Of a stretch of DNA of 64,000 bases, positions 25,916-37,800 are shown piece after piece. The notes under the pieces were generated by a model. It did no database searches. It was not told the DNA's origin and saw only the letters and a list, made by a program, of their open reading frames with translations. The position numbers and the translations under genes were made by a program. The stretch comes from Tenacibaculum gallaicum (GTDB taxonomy: Bacteria > Bacteroidota > Bacteroidia > Flavobacteriales > Flavobacteriaceae). The stretch's first letter is position 1. Every line of letters begins with the position of its first letter. The stretch lies in the NCBI RefSeq assembly GCF_003387615.1, contig NZ_QUNS01000008.1:62423-126422 (forward strand), read 5' to 3'.

Positions 25916-27277
25916 TTATATTTTTAATTCATCAAATAATTCGATTAATTTTTTATCAGAGGGTCTAGGAGCGTAAGAGCTCACAATTTTACCAGAAGGA
26001 TCGATAAGAATAAAATGAGGAATTCCTTGTACTCCATATTCAGTAATAAACTTTGAGTTCCAGTTACTGTCTGCCATTAATTGAATTCCTGTTAACTGTT
26101 TGTCTTTAACCATTTGTTTCCATGCATCATGATCTTTTTCTGCATCAATGGAGATACTTACAAACTCAATATTCTTATCATGATATTTTTTTTCTACTTC
26201 CTTTAAAAAAGGGATTTCGGCCTTACATGGTTGGCACCAAGTAGCCCATATGTCAATATATACATATTTTCCTTTTAAGTCAGTTAAGGAGAGAGCTCCA
26301 CCTGCATTATTTTCATAATCTATAAATATTGGAGATGCCTTTCCTTTTGTTAATTTCTGAACTTTATTAAACTGTTTTGTTAATTGTTCTCTTAAAGTTT
26401 CATCTGTAGAAAGTTCTAAGATGCCATTGTACAGTTCTTCTGCGTTAGGGTTGCGTACCGATACTTGACGAGATAAATCAGCAAGTAAATTATTACTAAT
26501 AACTTTGCTTTTTGACTCTTTAATTAGTTGTAAAGCTGCAGTTTCAAATGAAATATTTTCTTTTTCAGCTTTTTCTCTAGCTGAAGTGGAAAAGTTATAA
26601 CCTACGATGCCTTTGTAGGTGTTGAATAGTTTATAATGCTCTTCATTATTAAGGTCTAAACCTTTTAGAACATTAGGAAAAGATTTTGAAACTTTAAAAT
26701 CTTTGTTTTTTGTAAAATAACCATGAGCAGGTTGATACTTCATTACATGATCAATATATTCGTATTTTATATTTGCTTTTTCTTGCTCAACAAAATCAGA
26801 AGGTAAGTTTGCTAAAGATTTTTCTAAAGCATTTTTTTGCTCGTCCATTTTAGATAAATAAGCTACTTCATCTAAAGAGTAAAGTTCTGGAGTTGTTCCT
26901 ATTCTTTCTTTAATTAAAAACTTTTGAGCTAGAAAGTTATTGACATCACTACCTTTACCACTATAAGTCATACTTTCGTCAAATTCTTTGGCATTCATAT
27001 TTAAATGAAGGTTATAACCGTCTTTTAAAAACAAAGAAGAAGATTCCTTTCCGTCGCTAAATTTATAATACCCATTAGTATTAAAAATAGTATCGGAGAA
27101 AGCACCAGTCTCAGCAACTTTAATTTCTCGAACAATTTCATTGGAACTGTTTTTAATTGTTAAATTTTCACTATTAGCGTTTTTAATAGTCCCTGTAAAC
27201 AATGTGTAGTTAATAGGCTTTGAATTATTACATGAAACAATTGTAAAAACTAGAATACCTAAAAGTAATTTTTTCAT
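25916..27277 (-). CDS. TlpA-like thiol-disulfide lipoprotein (DUF4369-type N-terminus)
   Basis: A 453-residue lipoprotein: the signal ends in the lipobox VSC at Cys16. Residues ~20-120 resemble the DUF4369 beta domain common at the N-terminus of Bacteroidetes TlpA-type proteins, followed by a helical middle. The C-terminal ~140 residues are a thioredoxin-fold domain with the redox pair in WATWCQPCKAEIPFL near residue 345 and the cis-proline region YGVQGIPHFILID. It is expected in the periplasm, attached to a membrane, reducing or reshuffling disulfides of exported proteins or cytochromes. The gene appears monocistronic. Confidence 0.88.
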   Translation of the reverse strand: MKKLLLGILVFTIVSCNNSKPINYTLFTGTIKNANSENLTIKNSSNEIVREIKVAETGAFSDTIFNTNGYYKFSDGKESSSLFLKDGYNLHLNMNAKEFDESMTYSGKGSDVNNFLAQKFLIKERIGTTPELYSLDEVAYLSKMDEQKNALEKSLANLPSDFVEQEKANIKYEYIDHVMKYQPAHGYFTKNKDFKVSKSFPNVLKGLDLNNEEHYKLFNTYKGIVGYNFSTSAREKAEKENISFETAALQLIKESKSKVISNNLLADLSRQVSVRNPNAEELYNGILELSTDETLREQLTKQFNKVQKLTKGKASPIFIDYENNAGGALSLTDLKGKYVYIDIWATWCQPCKAEIPFLKEVEKKYHDKNIEFVSISIDAEKDHDAWKQMVKDKQLTGIQLMADSNWNSKFITEYGVQGIPHFILIDPSGKIVSSYAPRPSDKKLIELFDELKI

Positions 27278-27405
27278 GGATGGATAATTTTTATATATTT
27301 CTTATTAACGTTTTTTTACGAGGAAAATTATAGAGTAGAGATTGATTCTTAAGTTAACTTGTATTAATATTTTAAATATCTTTAGCAGAAAAAGATATTT
27401 TTATT

Positions 27406-28848
27406 TTGATAACAACACTACTTATAATTCTATACATAGCCATTGTTGCTACAGTTGCGGTTATTATAATTAATACATCAACACCATCTAAGGCAATAGC
27501 TTATTTGTTTTTACTCATCTTATTTCCAATTGGAGGGGTTATTATTTACTTAATGGTTGGGATAAATCATAGAACCTATAAGTTGTACAATAAAAAGCTA
27601 GAAGTAGATAAAAACATTTTTTTTGAACTTAAAGAACAGCTAAAAAACTATACCGAAAAAACACTGTCAACTTCTAAAAATCATTTAGGGCATTTTTACA
27701 ATTTAACCAAGTTCATACATAAAGAAAATGTATTAACGAATAACAATAAGGTTAGTTTATTTTTAAACGGAGAACGTAAATTTCCAGAAGTTATCAAGGC
27801 TTTAAAAGCTGCTAAAAACCATATACATATTGAGTATTATATTTATAAAAACGATGCCATTGGGCAAGAAATAGGAGAGGTTTTAAAAGAAAAGGCTAAA
27901 CAAGGAGTTAAAGTGCGTTTTATTTACGATGATTTTGGAAGTAAAGATATCCGTAAATCGTTTGTGAAATCTTTAATTGATAGTGGAGTCGAAGCATATC
28001 CTTTTTATAAAATTAAGTGGTTGTTATTAGCCAATAGAATTAATTATCGAAATCATAGAAAGATTATTGTAATTGATGGGGAGATTGGCTTTGTGGGAGG
28101 AGTTAATGTTTCAGAGAGGTATATTAACCCAAACAAGTTTAATTGTTATTGGAGAGATACACATATTAAAATAGAAGGGCTTGCTGTTTTGAATTTACAG
28201 CGTGTTTTTTTAGCAGATTGGAATTTTTGTGCGGATCAAAATGTTATTGTAGAAGAAGAACTTTTTCCTGTAGGCAACCAAGAAACGACTAGTGAGCATA
28301 AGCAATTAGTTCAGGTGATTTCAAGCGGACCAGATTCTGACCATCCAGATATTATGTATGCGCTTATTCAAGCAATACTGTTGTCAAAAAAAGAAATATT
28401 AATTACTACACCATATTTTGTGCCAAGAGCTTCTTTTTTAGATGCTCTTAAAATAGCTAGTTTGAGTGGGGTTTCTATAAAGTTATTGGTTCCAAGTGTT
28501 TCAGATTCAAAATTAGTAAACGGAGTATCGAATTCTTTTTATAAAGAAGTTTTAGAAATAGGGGTAGAGGTGTATAGATATAAAAAGGGATTTGTACATG
28601 CAAAAACAATGGTGTTTGACGAATTAGTTTGTTCTGTGGGGACAGCAAATTTAGATGAACGTAGCTTTGATCTAAATTTTGAAATTAATGCGTTGATATA
28701 TGATAAAGGTTTTGCTAGTCAGCTGAAAAATGCTTTCTTAGAAGATTTAAAGCACAGTGAGAAAATAGAGATGAAACAATGGAATAGTAGACCTGTTTTA
28801 ATACGTTTTACAGAAAGAGTTGCTCGGTTGTTAGCGCCTATTTTATAG
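27406..28848 (+). CDS. cls: Cardiolipin synthase
   Basis: A 480-residue phospholipase D-family enzyme that makes cardiolipin from two phosphatidylglycerols. Two hydrophobic segments form the N-terminus (residues 1-24 and 30-50). Two HKD motifs are present: NHRKIIVIDG near residue 217 and HAKTMVFDE near 398, each with the downstream Gly/Asn region (GFVGGVN, GTANLDERS). The start is a TTG at 27406, which yields the family's usual N-terminus (MITTLLIILYIA); no ATG lies nearby in frame. It converges on the OmpA-family gene. Confidence 0.93.
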   Translation: MITTLLIILYIAIVATVAVIIINTSTPSKAIAYLFLLILFPIGGVIIYLMVGINHRTYKLYNKKLEVDKNIFFELKEQLKNYTEKTLSTSKNHLGHFYNLTKFIHKENVLTNNNKVSLFLNGERKFPEVIKALKAAKNHIHIEYYIYKNDAIGQEIGEVLKEKAKQGVKVRFIYDDFGSKDIRKSFVKSLIDSGVEAYPFYKIKWLLLANRINYRNHRKIIVIDGEIGFVGGVNVSERYINPNKFNCYWRDTHIKIEGLAVLNLQRVFLADWNFCADQNVIVEEELFPVGNQETTSEHKQLVQVISSGPDSDHPDIMYALIQAILLSKKEILITTPYFVPRASFLDALKIASLSGVSIKLLVPSVSDSKLVNGVSNSFYKEVLEIGVEVYRYKKGFVHAKTMVFDELVCSVGTANLDERSFDLNFEINALIYDKGFASQLKNAFLEDLKHSEKIEMKQWNSRPVLIRFTERVARLLAPIL

Positions 28849-28859
28849 CTAAGTTAAAT

Positions 28860-28908
28860 AAAAAAAGTAACGGTAAAATTTTCTTGTTCTTAAGAGATTT
28901 TACCGTTA
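28860..28908 (-). terminator. Terminator of the PorP/OmpA operon
   Basis: TAACGGTAAAAT (28868-28879) pairs with ATTTTACCGTTA (28897-28908), a perfect 12-bp stem with a 17-base loop. A T run follows it only on the minus strand, so it mainly ends the OmpA-family transcript; it may also slow the convergent cls transcript. Confidence 0.75.
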
Positions 28909-28939
28909 TATATACTACAAAAAAAAGAGCTTTCTTAAG

Positions 28940-30892
28940 TTAATCTTTAATTATAAACATAGATCTACGATTGAGTTGATGCTCATCTTCAGCACACGCC
29001 GTTTTGTTAGTACATTTGTTAATGAGCTCTGATTCTCCGTATCCTTGAGCAGTTAACCTTGTTATATCTATTCCTTTTTTCAGTAGCCAATTTAATGTAG
29101 CTTGTGCTCTGTCTTCAGATAGCTTTAAATTATAAGAATCATTACCTCTTGAATCTGTATGTGATTCAATACTAATTTTCAAAGTAGGGTACTCATTTAA
29201 AGCGGCTAAAATTTTAGCCAATTCAATTTCTGCATCTGGACGAATATTAGATTTGTCATAATCAAAGTAAATAGGTTGTAATGTTAACCTACATCCCAAA
29301 TCGTTTGGAGGACAAGGGTCAGACAGCTCCAAAGCCAAAGGCATGTTTAGCTTAATAGGCATTTTAATAGTTTTTGGGTTGCTGGGGGTTTCTATAACTT
29401 TTTCTTTCGGAAAGTATTCCTTTTTCTTTGCCCTTAGAGTATATTGCTCTTGGCAATCTAATAAAAAGGTAAAAGTAGCATCATTACCTACAGTCATTGT
29501 TTTTACTTTTTTGTTGTTACTATCTATTAAAGTAACTTCCGCATTTGGAATTAGTTCACCAGTTTTTTTATCAATTACAGGTCCTTGAATGGTGATTTCA
29601 CAACGTTCCCAAATTTGATAAATATCATCACTTTTACTGCCTTCTTTACCATCACGATTAGATGTGAAATAACCTATTCTATCCTCTTTTATAATGAACC
29701 CAAAATCGTCTTTTGAACTATTTATAGGTTCTCCAAAAGTAGATATTTCACCATGAGAGTCTTCTATTAGTTTTGTTACAAAAATATCTAAACCTCCCAT
29801 GCCTGATGAATGCCCGTCACTAGAAAAATACAAATCGTTATCGTCACTTACAAACGGGAAAGTTTCTCTTTCAACAGTGTTTATCTTGTTACCAAGGTTA
29901 ATAGGATTTGTATAAATACCTTCTCCTAAAATTTTCACATACCAAATATCGGACATTCCTAAACTACCAGGCATGTCTGAGGAAAAGTAAAGTCTGTTTT
30001 CTTCGGGGTTAAGGGTTGGATGCCCAACGGAGTAATTGTCGTTATTAAAAGGGAGTTCTTGTATACTCCCCCAAGTATTTCCATTTCTGGTGGCTTTATA
30101 TATTTTGAGTCTAACAACATGATCTTTGTCTCTTTTCTTTTTACCATTTAAATAATTGTTTCTGGTGAAATACATGGTGTTTCCATCTTTTGTAAAAATA
30201 GCGGTAGATTCATGGTAAGGTGAATTAATACTTCTGTCAAAAGCTTTTACTTGCCCAAAATTCATGTCTTTATCTAAAGGAACTTGATATAAGTTAAGGA
30301 AAGGTTGATTATCCCATCCAGCAAGTTTAGTAGATTGTTCTTTTGATAAAGTTGGGTTTTTTCTACTTGAGGCAAAAACAATATTGTTACCATAAAAGGC
30401 TGGACCAAAATCTGAATATTCTGTATTTACAGGAACTTTTTCTATTTCAAAAAGTTTATCCTGCACACCTTTTTTGAATAAAGTGTCAGCAACATTTTTA
30501 TAGGATTTTAAGGAGGTAACTTTTCCTCCTTTAAATCTGTAAACTTCCATGAGTTTTTCAGCTTCTTCAGGTTGATTAATGCTTTTTAAACATTGAGCTG
30601 CTCTAAAATAATCAACTGTAAGGGCTTCATTTGGAAACCGATCTATTAAATTGTAATACCATTTTGCAGCGCTTGAATAATTGCTGTTAAAATAGTATGT
30701 ATTTCCCAATCTTCTATAAATTTCGGCTGATCCATAGTTCCCTTCAACGACTTTTAAATAGATTTTTTGTGCATCTATAAAATCATACGTATTGTACTTG
30801 GTATTTGCCTTTTCAACTAGTGCAATTTGAGTGAAAGCAGAAGTACTTGTTAAGGCAACAAAAAAATAAAATATTAAATAATGCTTTTTCAT
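28940..30892 (-). CDS. PorE-like OmpA-family protein (TPR, beta-propeller, OmpA)
   Basis: A 650-residue exported protein with a signal peptide ending near TSAFTQ. Domains in order: TPR-like helices (~25-125), a PD40/WD40-type propeller (~160-430) with repeats such as NRLYFSSDMPGSLGMSDIWY, a carboxypeptidase-regulatory-like fold (~432-510), and an OmpA peptidoglycan-binding domain (~535-650) with YFDYDKSNIRPDAE and ESHTDSRGNDSYN. This is the four-domain order described for the type IX secretion protein PorE, though many paralogues lie beside cargo genes. It probably sits in the periplasm and ties the secretion or anchoring apparatus to peptidoglycan. It is the last gene of the three-gene cargo operon, 12 bases after porP/sprF. 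Confidence 0.85.
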   Translation of the reverse strand: MKKHYLIFYFFVALTSTSAFTQIALVEKANTKYNTYDFIDAQKIYLKVVEGNYGSAEIYRRLGNTYYFNSNYSSAAKWYYNLIDRFPNEALTVDYFRAAQCLKSINQPEEAEKLMEVYRFKGGKVTSLKSYKNVADTLFKKGVQDKLFEIEKVPVNTEYSDFGPAFYGNNIVFASSRKNPTLSKEQSTKLAGWDNQPFLNLYQVPLDKDMNFGQVKAFDRSINSPYHESTAIFTKDGNTMYFTRNNYLNGKKKRDKDHVVRLKIYKATRNGNTWGSIQELPFNNDNYSVGHPTLNPEENRLYFSSDMPGSLGMSDIWYVKILGEGIYTNPINLGNKINTVERETFPFVSDDNDLYFSSDGHSSGMGGLDIFVTKLIEDSHGEISTFGEPINSSKDDFGFIIKEDRIGYFTSNRDGKEGSKSDDIYQIWERCEITIQGPVIDKKTGELIPNAEVTLIDSNNKKVKTMTVGNDATFTFLLDCQEQYTLRAKKKEYFPKEKVIETPSNPKTIKMPIKLNMPLALELSDPCPPNDLGCRLTLQPIYFDYDKSNIRPDAEIELAKILAALNEYPTLKISIESHTDSRGNDSYNLKLSEDRAQATLNWLLKKGIDITRLTAQGYGESELINKCTNKTACAEDEHQLNRRSMFIIKD

Positions 30893-30904
30893 GATATTAA
30901 GAGT

Positions 30905-31840
30905 TTAGAAGAATCTTGGTGTTAGTATACGTTCGGGATTATTGAAGATGTCAAACCTTAAAAAGAACTCGTAAGTACCATTACTATGGTCTTCGATGTC
31001 TGTAGTTTGAAAATCATATCCCATTCCTAAGAATAACTGATTAGTTATTTGAAATCCTGCCATGGCGCTAATTGCAGCGTCCCATCGATATGAGGCTCCG
31101 AGGGTGAATTTATTATTGAATAGAAAATTTGCAGATAAATCGGCTTGTAAAGGAGAGCCATTAACCCACTTAAACATTGTTGTAGGTTTAAACTTAAGGT
31201 TTTCACTAATATCAAAAACATAACCAGCTATTAAGAAGTAATGTAAACGTTCTATAGCTATAGCGTCTTCGTCACTGTTATTGGTGCTATCTGAATTATA
31301 GTGTTTTGAATTGAAAAAATTAGGTACTGATAATCCAAGATAGAGCCTGTCGTTGTTATAGTAAATACCTGCACCTATTTGAGGTTGCACTTTTTTATCA
31401 ATATTTTCTGCAAACTGCCAATCATTATCATCATATATGTTTAGTTTAGAATAATCTACATCAAGTATGCTTAGACCACCTTTAATTCCAAAGGATATTC
31501 TTGAATTTCCTGATAACAATAAAGAGTATGCATAATCTATAGTAATACCTGTTTCGTTTGAAGGACCTATTTTATCATTAATAATAGAAAGCCCTATTGC
31601 ATTTCGTTTGAGTGTACCTAAAGGAGTATTAAAGGTGAAAGTACCAGTGTTTGGAGCTCCTTCAAATCCTGCCCATTGCGTTCTATATAGCAACCCTAAA
31701 CCAAGAGTGGTTTTAGAACCAATATAACCTGGGTTTATGACTTGAGTATTATACATGTATTGTGTATACTGTGGGTCTTGTTGAGAAAAACACACATTTG
31801 AACTAATAAATAGTAGTAGTAATAAATAATAATGTTTCAT
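30905..31840 (-). CDS. Type IX secretion PorP/SprF family outer-membrane protein
   Basis: A 311-residue beta-barrel protein with a signal peptide (cleavage after NVCFSQ). The mature start QDPQYTQYMYNTQVINPGYIGS is characteristic of PorP/SprF, and the C-terminus ends in the strand YEFFLRFDIFN followed by ILTPRFF. In Flavobacterium johnsoniae SprF is required for secretion of the adhesin SprB, and SprF-like proteins accompany type B C-terminal-domain cargo. Here it lies 15 bases after the giant cargo gene and 12 bases before the PorE-like gene, so the three almost certainly work together. Confidence 0.92.
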   Translation of the reverse strand: MKHYYLLLLLFISSNVCFSQQDPQYTQYMYNTQVINPGYIGSKTTLGLGLLYRTQWAGFEGAPNTGTFTFNTPLGTLKRNAIGLSIINDKIGPSNETGITIDYAYSLLLSGNSRISFGIKGGLSILDVDYSKLNIYDDNDWQFAENIDKKVQPQIGAGIYYNNDRLYLGLSVPNFFNSKHYNSDSTNNSDEDAIAIERLHYFLIAGYVFDISENLKFKPTTMFKWVNGSPLQADLSANFLFNNKFTLGASYRWDAAISAMAGFQITNQLFLGMGYDFQTTDIEDHSNGTYEFFLRFDIFNNPERILTPRFF

Positions 31841-31855
31841 TAGGTTTTGTGTTTT

Positions 31856-34800
31856 TTAATTTCTTTTTAGGTATAGATACCCTTTGTTAGTCATAGCTTC
31901 TTGGTTAGCGTTCCACCGTGTTAGTATATAGAAATAAGTACCTGTAGGTAACTTTTGATCTTTACTGACTGTTGCTCGTCCTTCAGAAATTCCCTTAAAT
32001 AAGTTTCCATTAGTTCCATAGGCATCAGTTTGGTAAACTAAAACGCCCCATCTATTAAAAACCTTAAGGTTGTTGTTAGGGTAATTTTCTATACCGTTAA
32101 TGCGGAAGAAATCATTAGCGCCATCTCCATCAGGGGAAACAGCATTAAAAACTTCAAAAGGAACTTCTTCTATGGGTAAAACTGTCATTGTTGGGTCATC
32201 TGGGTCACCGTCATTGTCAACATCAATATCATCTAAGTTATTAGGGTCGTCAGAAGTGTCAGTTATTGAGTTTCCAGAGGAGTCTTCAGCGGTGACTATA
32301 GCTTGATTAGTGACGGATTCGTTAATTAAGTCTTGTTCAGTTATACTGTAAGTAGCAGTAAAAGTTGTACTATCTACTTCACCTGGTAAGAGTTGAGAAA
32401 TAGTGTTACCGTTTATAATAATACCAGGTAGGTTATCTTGCAAAGTAATATTATATAGTGTTGATGTTCCAGTATTGTAAATGACAAAACTATACGTTAT
32501 TGTTTCTCCAATATTTGCATATCCATCTCCATTAGCATCATTAAAAGTACTTGTTTTTTCAAGAGAAATACCATTGAGTTGACAAAGAGTAGTTTGTGTT
32601 TGATCATCTTCAAGTACACTATCGTTGTCTGATAGATCGCTTACATCATTACCATTGATACTTGTACCCGTAACAGTTGCTTGATTGGTTACGGAGCCAT
32701 TATCAATATTGGCTTGAGTGATTGTGTAACTGGCGGTATAACTCCAAGTTTCATTTGCATCAAGTTGATTGTCGTTATCGGCATCACCTGAAGCTAGTGC
32801 AATTGTACCACCCAACATTGAGTCGGTAAGTACTACATTAGTAATGCTGGTATTTCCTGTGTTTGTAAGAGTAAAACTGTAGGTAATAGTTTCTCCTACA
32901 TCGCTACATCCATCTGTGTTTTCGTCATTAAAAGTAGCCGTTTTAATAAGTGCTATACCATCAGATTGACAAAGAGTAGTTTGTGTTTGGTCATCTTCAA
33001 GTACACTATCATTGTCTGATAGATCGCTTATATTATTACCACTGATACTTGTACCTGTAACAGTTGCTTGATTGGTTACCGAACCATTGTCAATATTAGC
33101 TTGTGTTATGACATGACTAGCAGTATAACCCCAAGTTTCATTAACATCAAGTTGATTATCACTATCAGTATCGCCTGAAGCTAGTGCAATTGTACCGCCC
33201 AACATTGAGTCGGTAAGAACTACATTGGTAATACTGGTATTTCCTGTGTTTGTAAGAGTAAAGTTATAGGTAATAGTTTCTCCTACATCGCTACATCCAT
33301 CTGTGTTTTCGTCATTGAAAGTAGCCGTTTTAATAAGTGCTATACCATCAGATTGACAAAGAGTAGTTTGTGTTTGGTCATCTTCTAGGGTACTGTCATT
33401 GTCAGATAAATCATTCACGTCATTACCGCTGATACTTGTACCAGTAACAGTTGCTTGATTGGTTACCGAACCATTATCAATATTGGTTTGAGTAATTGTG
33501 TAATTAGCAGAATAACTCCAAGTTTCATTAATGTCAAGTTGGTTGTCACCATCAGTATCACCTGAAGCTAGTGCAATTGTACCGCCTAGCATTAAATCGG
33601 TAAGAACTACATTAGTAATGGTAGTATTTCCTGTGTTTGTAAGGGTGAAATTATATGTAATAGTTTCTCCTACGTTACTACATCCGTCAGTATTTTCATC
33701 ATTGAAAGTAGTCGTTTTAATAAGCGCTATACCATCGGATTGACAAAGAGTAGTTTGTGTTTGGTCATCTTCTAGGGTACTGTCATTGTCAGATAAATCA
33801 TTCACGTCATTACCACTGATACTTGTACCTGTAACAGTTGCTTGATTGGTTACCGAACCATTGTCAATATTAGCTTGTGTTATGACATGACTAGCAGTAT
33901 AACCCCAAGTTTCATTAACATCAAGTTGATTATCACTATCAGTATCGCCTGAAGCTAGTGCAATTGTACCGCCCAACATTGAGTCGGTAAGAACTACATT
34001 GGTAATACTGGTATTTCCTGTGTTTGTAAGAGTAAAACTGTAGGTAATAGTTTCTCCTACATCGCTACATCCATCTGTGTTTTCGTCATTGAAAGTAGCC
34101 GTTTTAATAAGTGCTATACCATCAGATTGACAAAGAGTAGTTTGTGTTTGGTCATCTTCTAGGGTACTGTCATTGTCAGATAAATCATTCACGTCATTAC
34201 CACTGATACTAGTCCCCGTAACAGTTGCTTGATTGGTTACTAGACCATTATCAATATTAGCTTGTGTAATCGTGTAGTTAGCAGTATAACTCCAAGTTTC
34301 ATTAACATCAAGTTGATTATCGCTATCAGTATCACCTGAAGCTAGTGCAATTGTGCCACCCAACATTGAGTCGGTAAGAACTACATTAGTAATGGTAGTG
34401 TTTCCTGTGTTTGTAAGAGTAAAGTTATAGGTAATAGTTTCTCCTACATCGCTACATCCATCTGTGTTTTCGTCATTGAAAGTAGCCGTTTTAATAAGTG
34501 CAATATTATCGGATTGACATAAGGTGGTTTGAGTTTGATCATCTTCAAGAATGCTATTGTCATCAGATAAATCTGTAACAACAACTCCAAGAGATGATTC
34601 ACCACTTGCTGTAGCTTGATTTGTAACTGAACCAGTATCAATATTGTTTTGAGTTAAAACGTAATTAGCAGTATAAATCCATGCCTCACCTACGTCAAGG
34701 GTATTGTTGGTGTTTATATCTCCTGAGTCTAGTGCAACCAGTCCACCTAGTAGAGGATCGTTTACAGTAACATTTATCAAGCCAGTGTTTCCTTGGTTTG

Positions 34801-37800
34801 TAACTGTTATTGTATACGTTAATGTTTCTCCAGCATCGCTACATCCGTCAGAATCTTCGTCATTAAAGGTTGCTGTTTTAACAACGGCTATGTCTGGTGC
34901 TTGACATAAATCAACAGATGTTACGTCATCCTCTAAAGCACTGTTGTCGTCTGATAAATCATTCACTGTACCTCCTGAAACAGTACTGGCTTGAACTGTG
35001 GCTTGATTTTGAACAAATGTATTAGTAATATCAACTGGAGTAATACTGTAAGAACCTGTATATACCCAAACTTCGTTAACATCTAGTTCATTATCTGAAT
35101 CGGTATCTCCTGAAGTATAAGAAACTGTTATTAAAGGGTCGGTTACTACTATTGAGTTTAAAGTTGTATTTCCGGTATTTATTACAGAAAGGATAAAGGT
35201 TATTGTTTCTCCATTGTCGCTACAACCATCACCGTTTTCATCATTAATGGTTCCTTGTTTAATAAGTGCAATATCTTCAGTTTGACATAAACTGATTACT
35301 GTTGGGTCGTCTTCTAAAGTGCTGTTGTCATCAGATAAATCATTTACGTTGGTTCCTCCTGTACTAACTCCAGTTACAGTAGCTTGACCAGTAACTGAGC
35401 CATTGTCAATGTCATCTTGAGTGATAATATAGTCTAATGAATATATCCATGTTTCGTCAACATCTAGTTCATTATCACCATCAGTATCACCAGAACTTAA
35501 TGTTAAAGGAGATGGAGAAATAGGGTCGGTTAACTCAACATTGGTAATACTAACATTACCTGTATTTGTTACGGTATATGTGTAAGTAATTGTTTCGTTA
35601 GGGTTTGCACATCCGTCATTATCCACATCGTTAAAAATACCTTGCTTTAATAAGGCAATGTCTGCTTGCTGACAAAAAGATGTGTTAGTCGCATCAATAT
35701 ATCCACCATAAACTTCAATTGAATTTACTGCGGCAACTAATGAGGTTATAGTTAATTGAATTTCGTCAAAACCTGTGCTAGTATCAAAAGCTACAACGTA
35801 AAAGCTATCTGTACTAGTAGGAGTAATATTAACTAATCCAAGTGCTTCAAGAGCTAACAAATTATTTGCTGTTTGCTGTTCTTGTTGAACGCCGTTAAGA
35901 TAAGTTGTAATTGTGAGTGTATTCAATAAATCTGCTTGAAGTAAGTCGTTTGTGTCTCTGATGACAAACCCTGCTTGTGTACCAGCAGGGTAATCAACAA
36001 GTACATCTTGAACTGAAATTGAAGCACTTCCAGCTACACCAGCCACAATGTTTATAAGTGCATAATCAGAATTGTCTTCAGATATAACATTTACAGCATT
36101 ATCAACCTCACAAGCTACACAAGCAATACCATCAGTTCCTGTATTATCATTGTTAATAATCACTGAGTTGCTTGGGTTTGATATTACATAAGGTTCGTCA
36201 CAATTGATTGTTCCTGGACAGAAAGATTGAAGTACCATTCCGTAAACTCTGGTACTACCCAGATTTAATGAAAGGGTTTGTGTCATAGAAAGTTGTACTT
36301 CATCAAAAGGAGCGGTAGTAATAAACCCTAATCTTACAGATTCACTTCCTGTTAATAACAAACCAGAATATACTGGAAGCAATTCAGTTGCGCCCGTTTT
36401 AGATTCAACAAGTGTTCCGTCTAAATAAGTTGAAATGGTTATAGCGTCAAACAATTGAGTGTTTAAAAGCGTAGTATTTTCAATGTCAAAACCTGCAAAA
36501 GTATTAGCGGTGTAATCTGTAATTTCATTTTTGTATGCTATTGATGCTGTACCTGCAACCCCAGCTAATAAATTTATAGAAGCGTAGTTCGAGTTGTCAG
36601 AGTCAATAGCATTATTAATATTGTTAACGGTACCTAGTGTTAAAAGACCACCATTACCTGTATGCTCCTCTACTGCTCTAACTGGAAAGTTTGGCTTAGT
36701 AAGTTGTGTGGCGGTGTTACATGCTAATTCAGGCCCTTCACAAAACCTATTTGTTACAGCAGCGTAAACGTTTGTTGTTGATGCGACTCCAGCTAAACTA
36801 GCAATAGAAATTTCTACAGCATCATAATTCATTGAAGTATAAAAACCAACATAGAACTGATCAGCATCTAAGATAGGACTGTCTAAAGCAAGTAAAGAAG
36901 TACTAGTATTCGTTTCTTGCTGTGCTCCATCAAGATAGGTTGTTATAGTAATGGCATTTAAAAGGTCGGCTTGAAGAACAGACGTATTCTCTATCAGGAA
37001 GCCAGCATAACCACCTGACTCATTAAATTCACCAGCAGTGTTGTCTGTAATAGTTAAAGTATGTGTTACTCCCAAACCGATAAGTGTTGATACAGAAGCA
37101 AAGCTAGAAGGATCTGTATCTATGATGTTACTAGCGTCAGAAATACCGCAACCTACCACACAGAGCCCAGAAGTATTTTCGTCTACTGTTAAATCAGTAA
37201 AGTTATCATTTGTTATTGCTACAGGATTTTCTGTATTACATGGAATAGGATATTGTACACCATCAGTAAAAATAATATATTCTGCTGTAGATTGACATCC
37301 ATTAGAGTCTGTTACAGTCACAGTGTAGTTTCCTTGGGTTAACCCTGAAATAGAAGAAGAGGTTTCACCTCCTGGGCTCCATAAATAAGTGTAGGGAGGT
37401 GTTCCTCCTAATACAGATAAAGATATGCTTCCGTCTGAAGCTCCTATAGATGTTTCTTTTATTTTACTTCCAGATATTATTATTGAGTTGTCTACATAAC
37501 TGCCATATACCTCAATACTATTAACAGCAGCAGCAAGTGAGCTAACCGTAAGCTGAATTTCATCATATTCAAGTGTGGTAGGGAATCCTACTAAATAAAA
37601 ACCATTAGTTGCAGATGGAGTTATATTTATTAACCCTAATGCTTCAAGAGCTAGTAAATTATTTCCAGATTGTGTTTCTTGTACTGACCCGTCTAAATAT
37701 GTTGTTACAGTTAAAGAGTTTAATAGGTCTAGTTCTAAGAGGTCATTTGTATCTCTAATAACAAATCCAGCAGTACTTCCAGAAGGAAAATTACTTAAAA

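Noticed and set aside
34444-34641. Minus-strand frame overlapping the DUF11 repeats in another phase
   Set aside because: It is a shadow of the repetitive gene; its composition is low-complexity Leu/Gln and there is no start signal.
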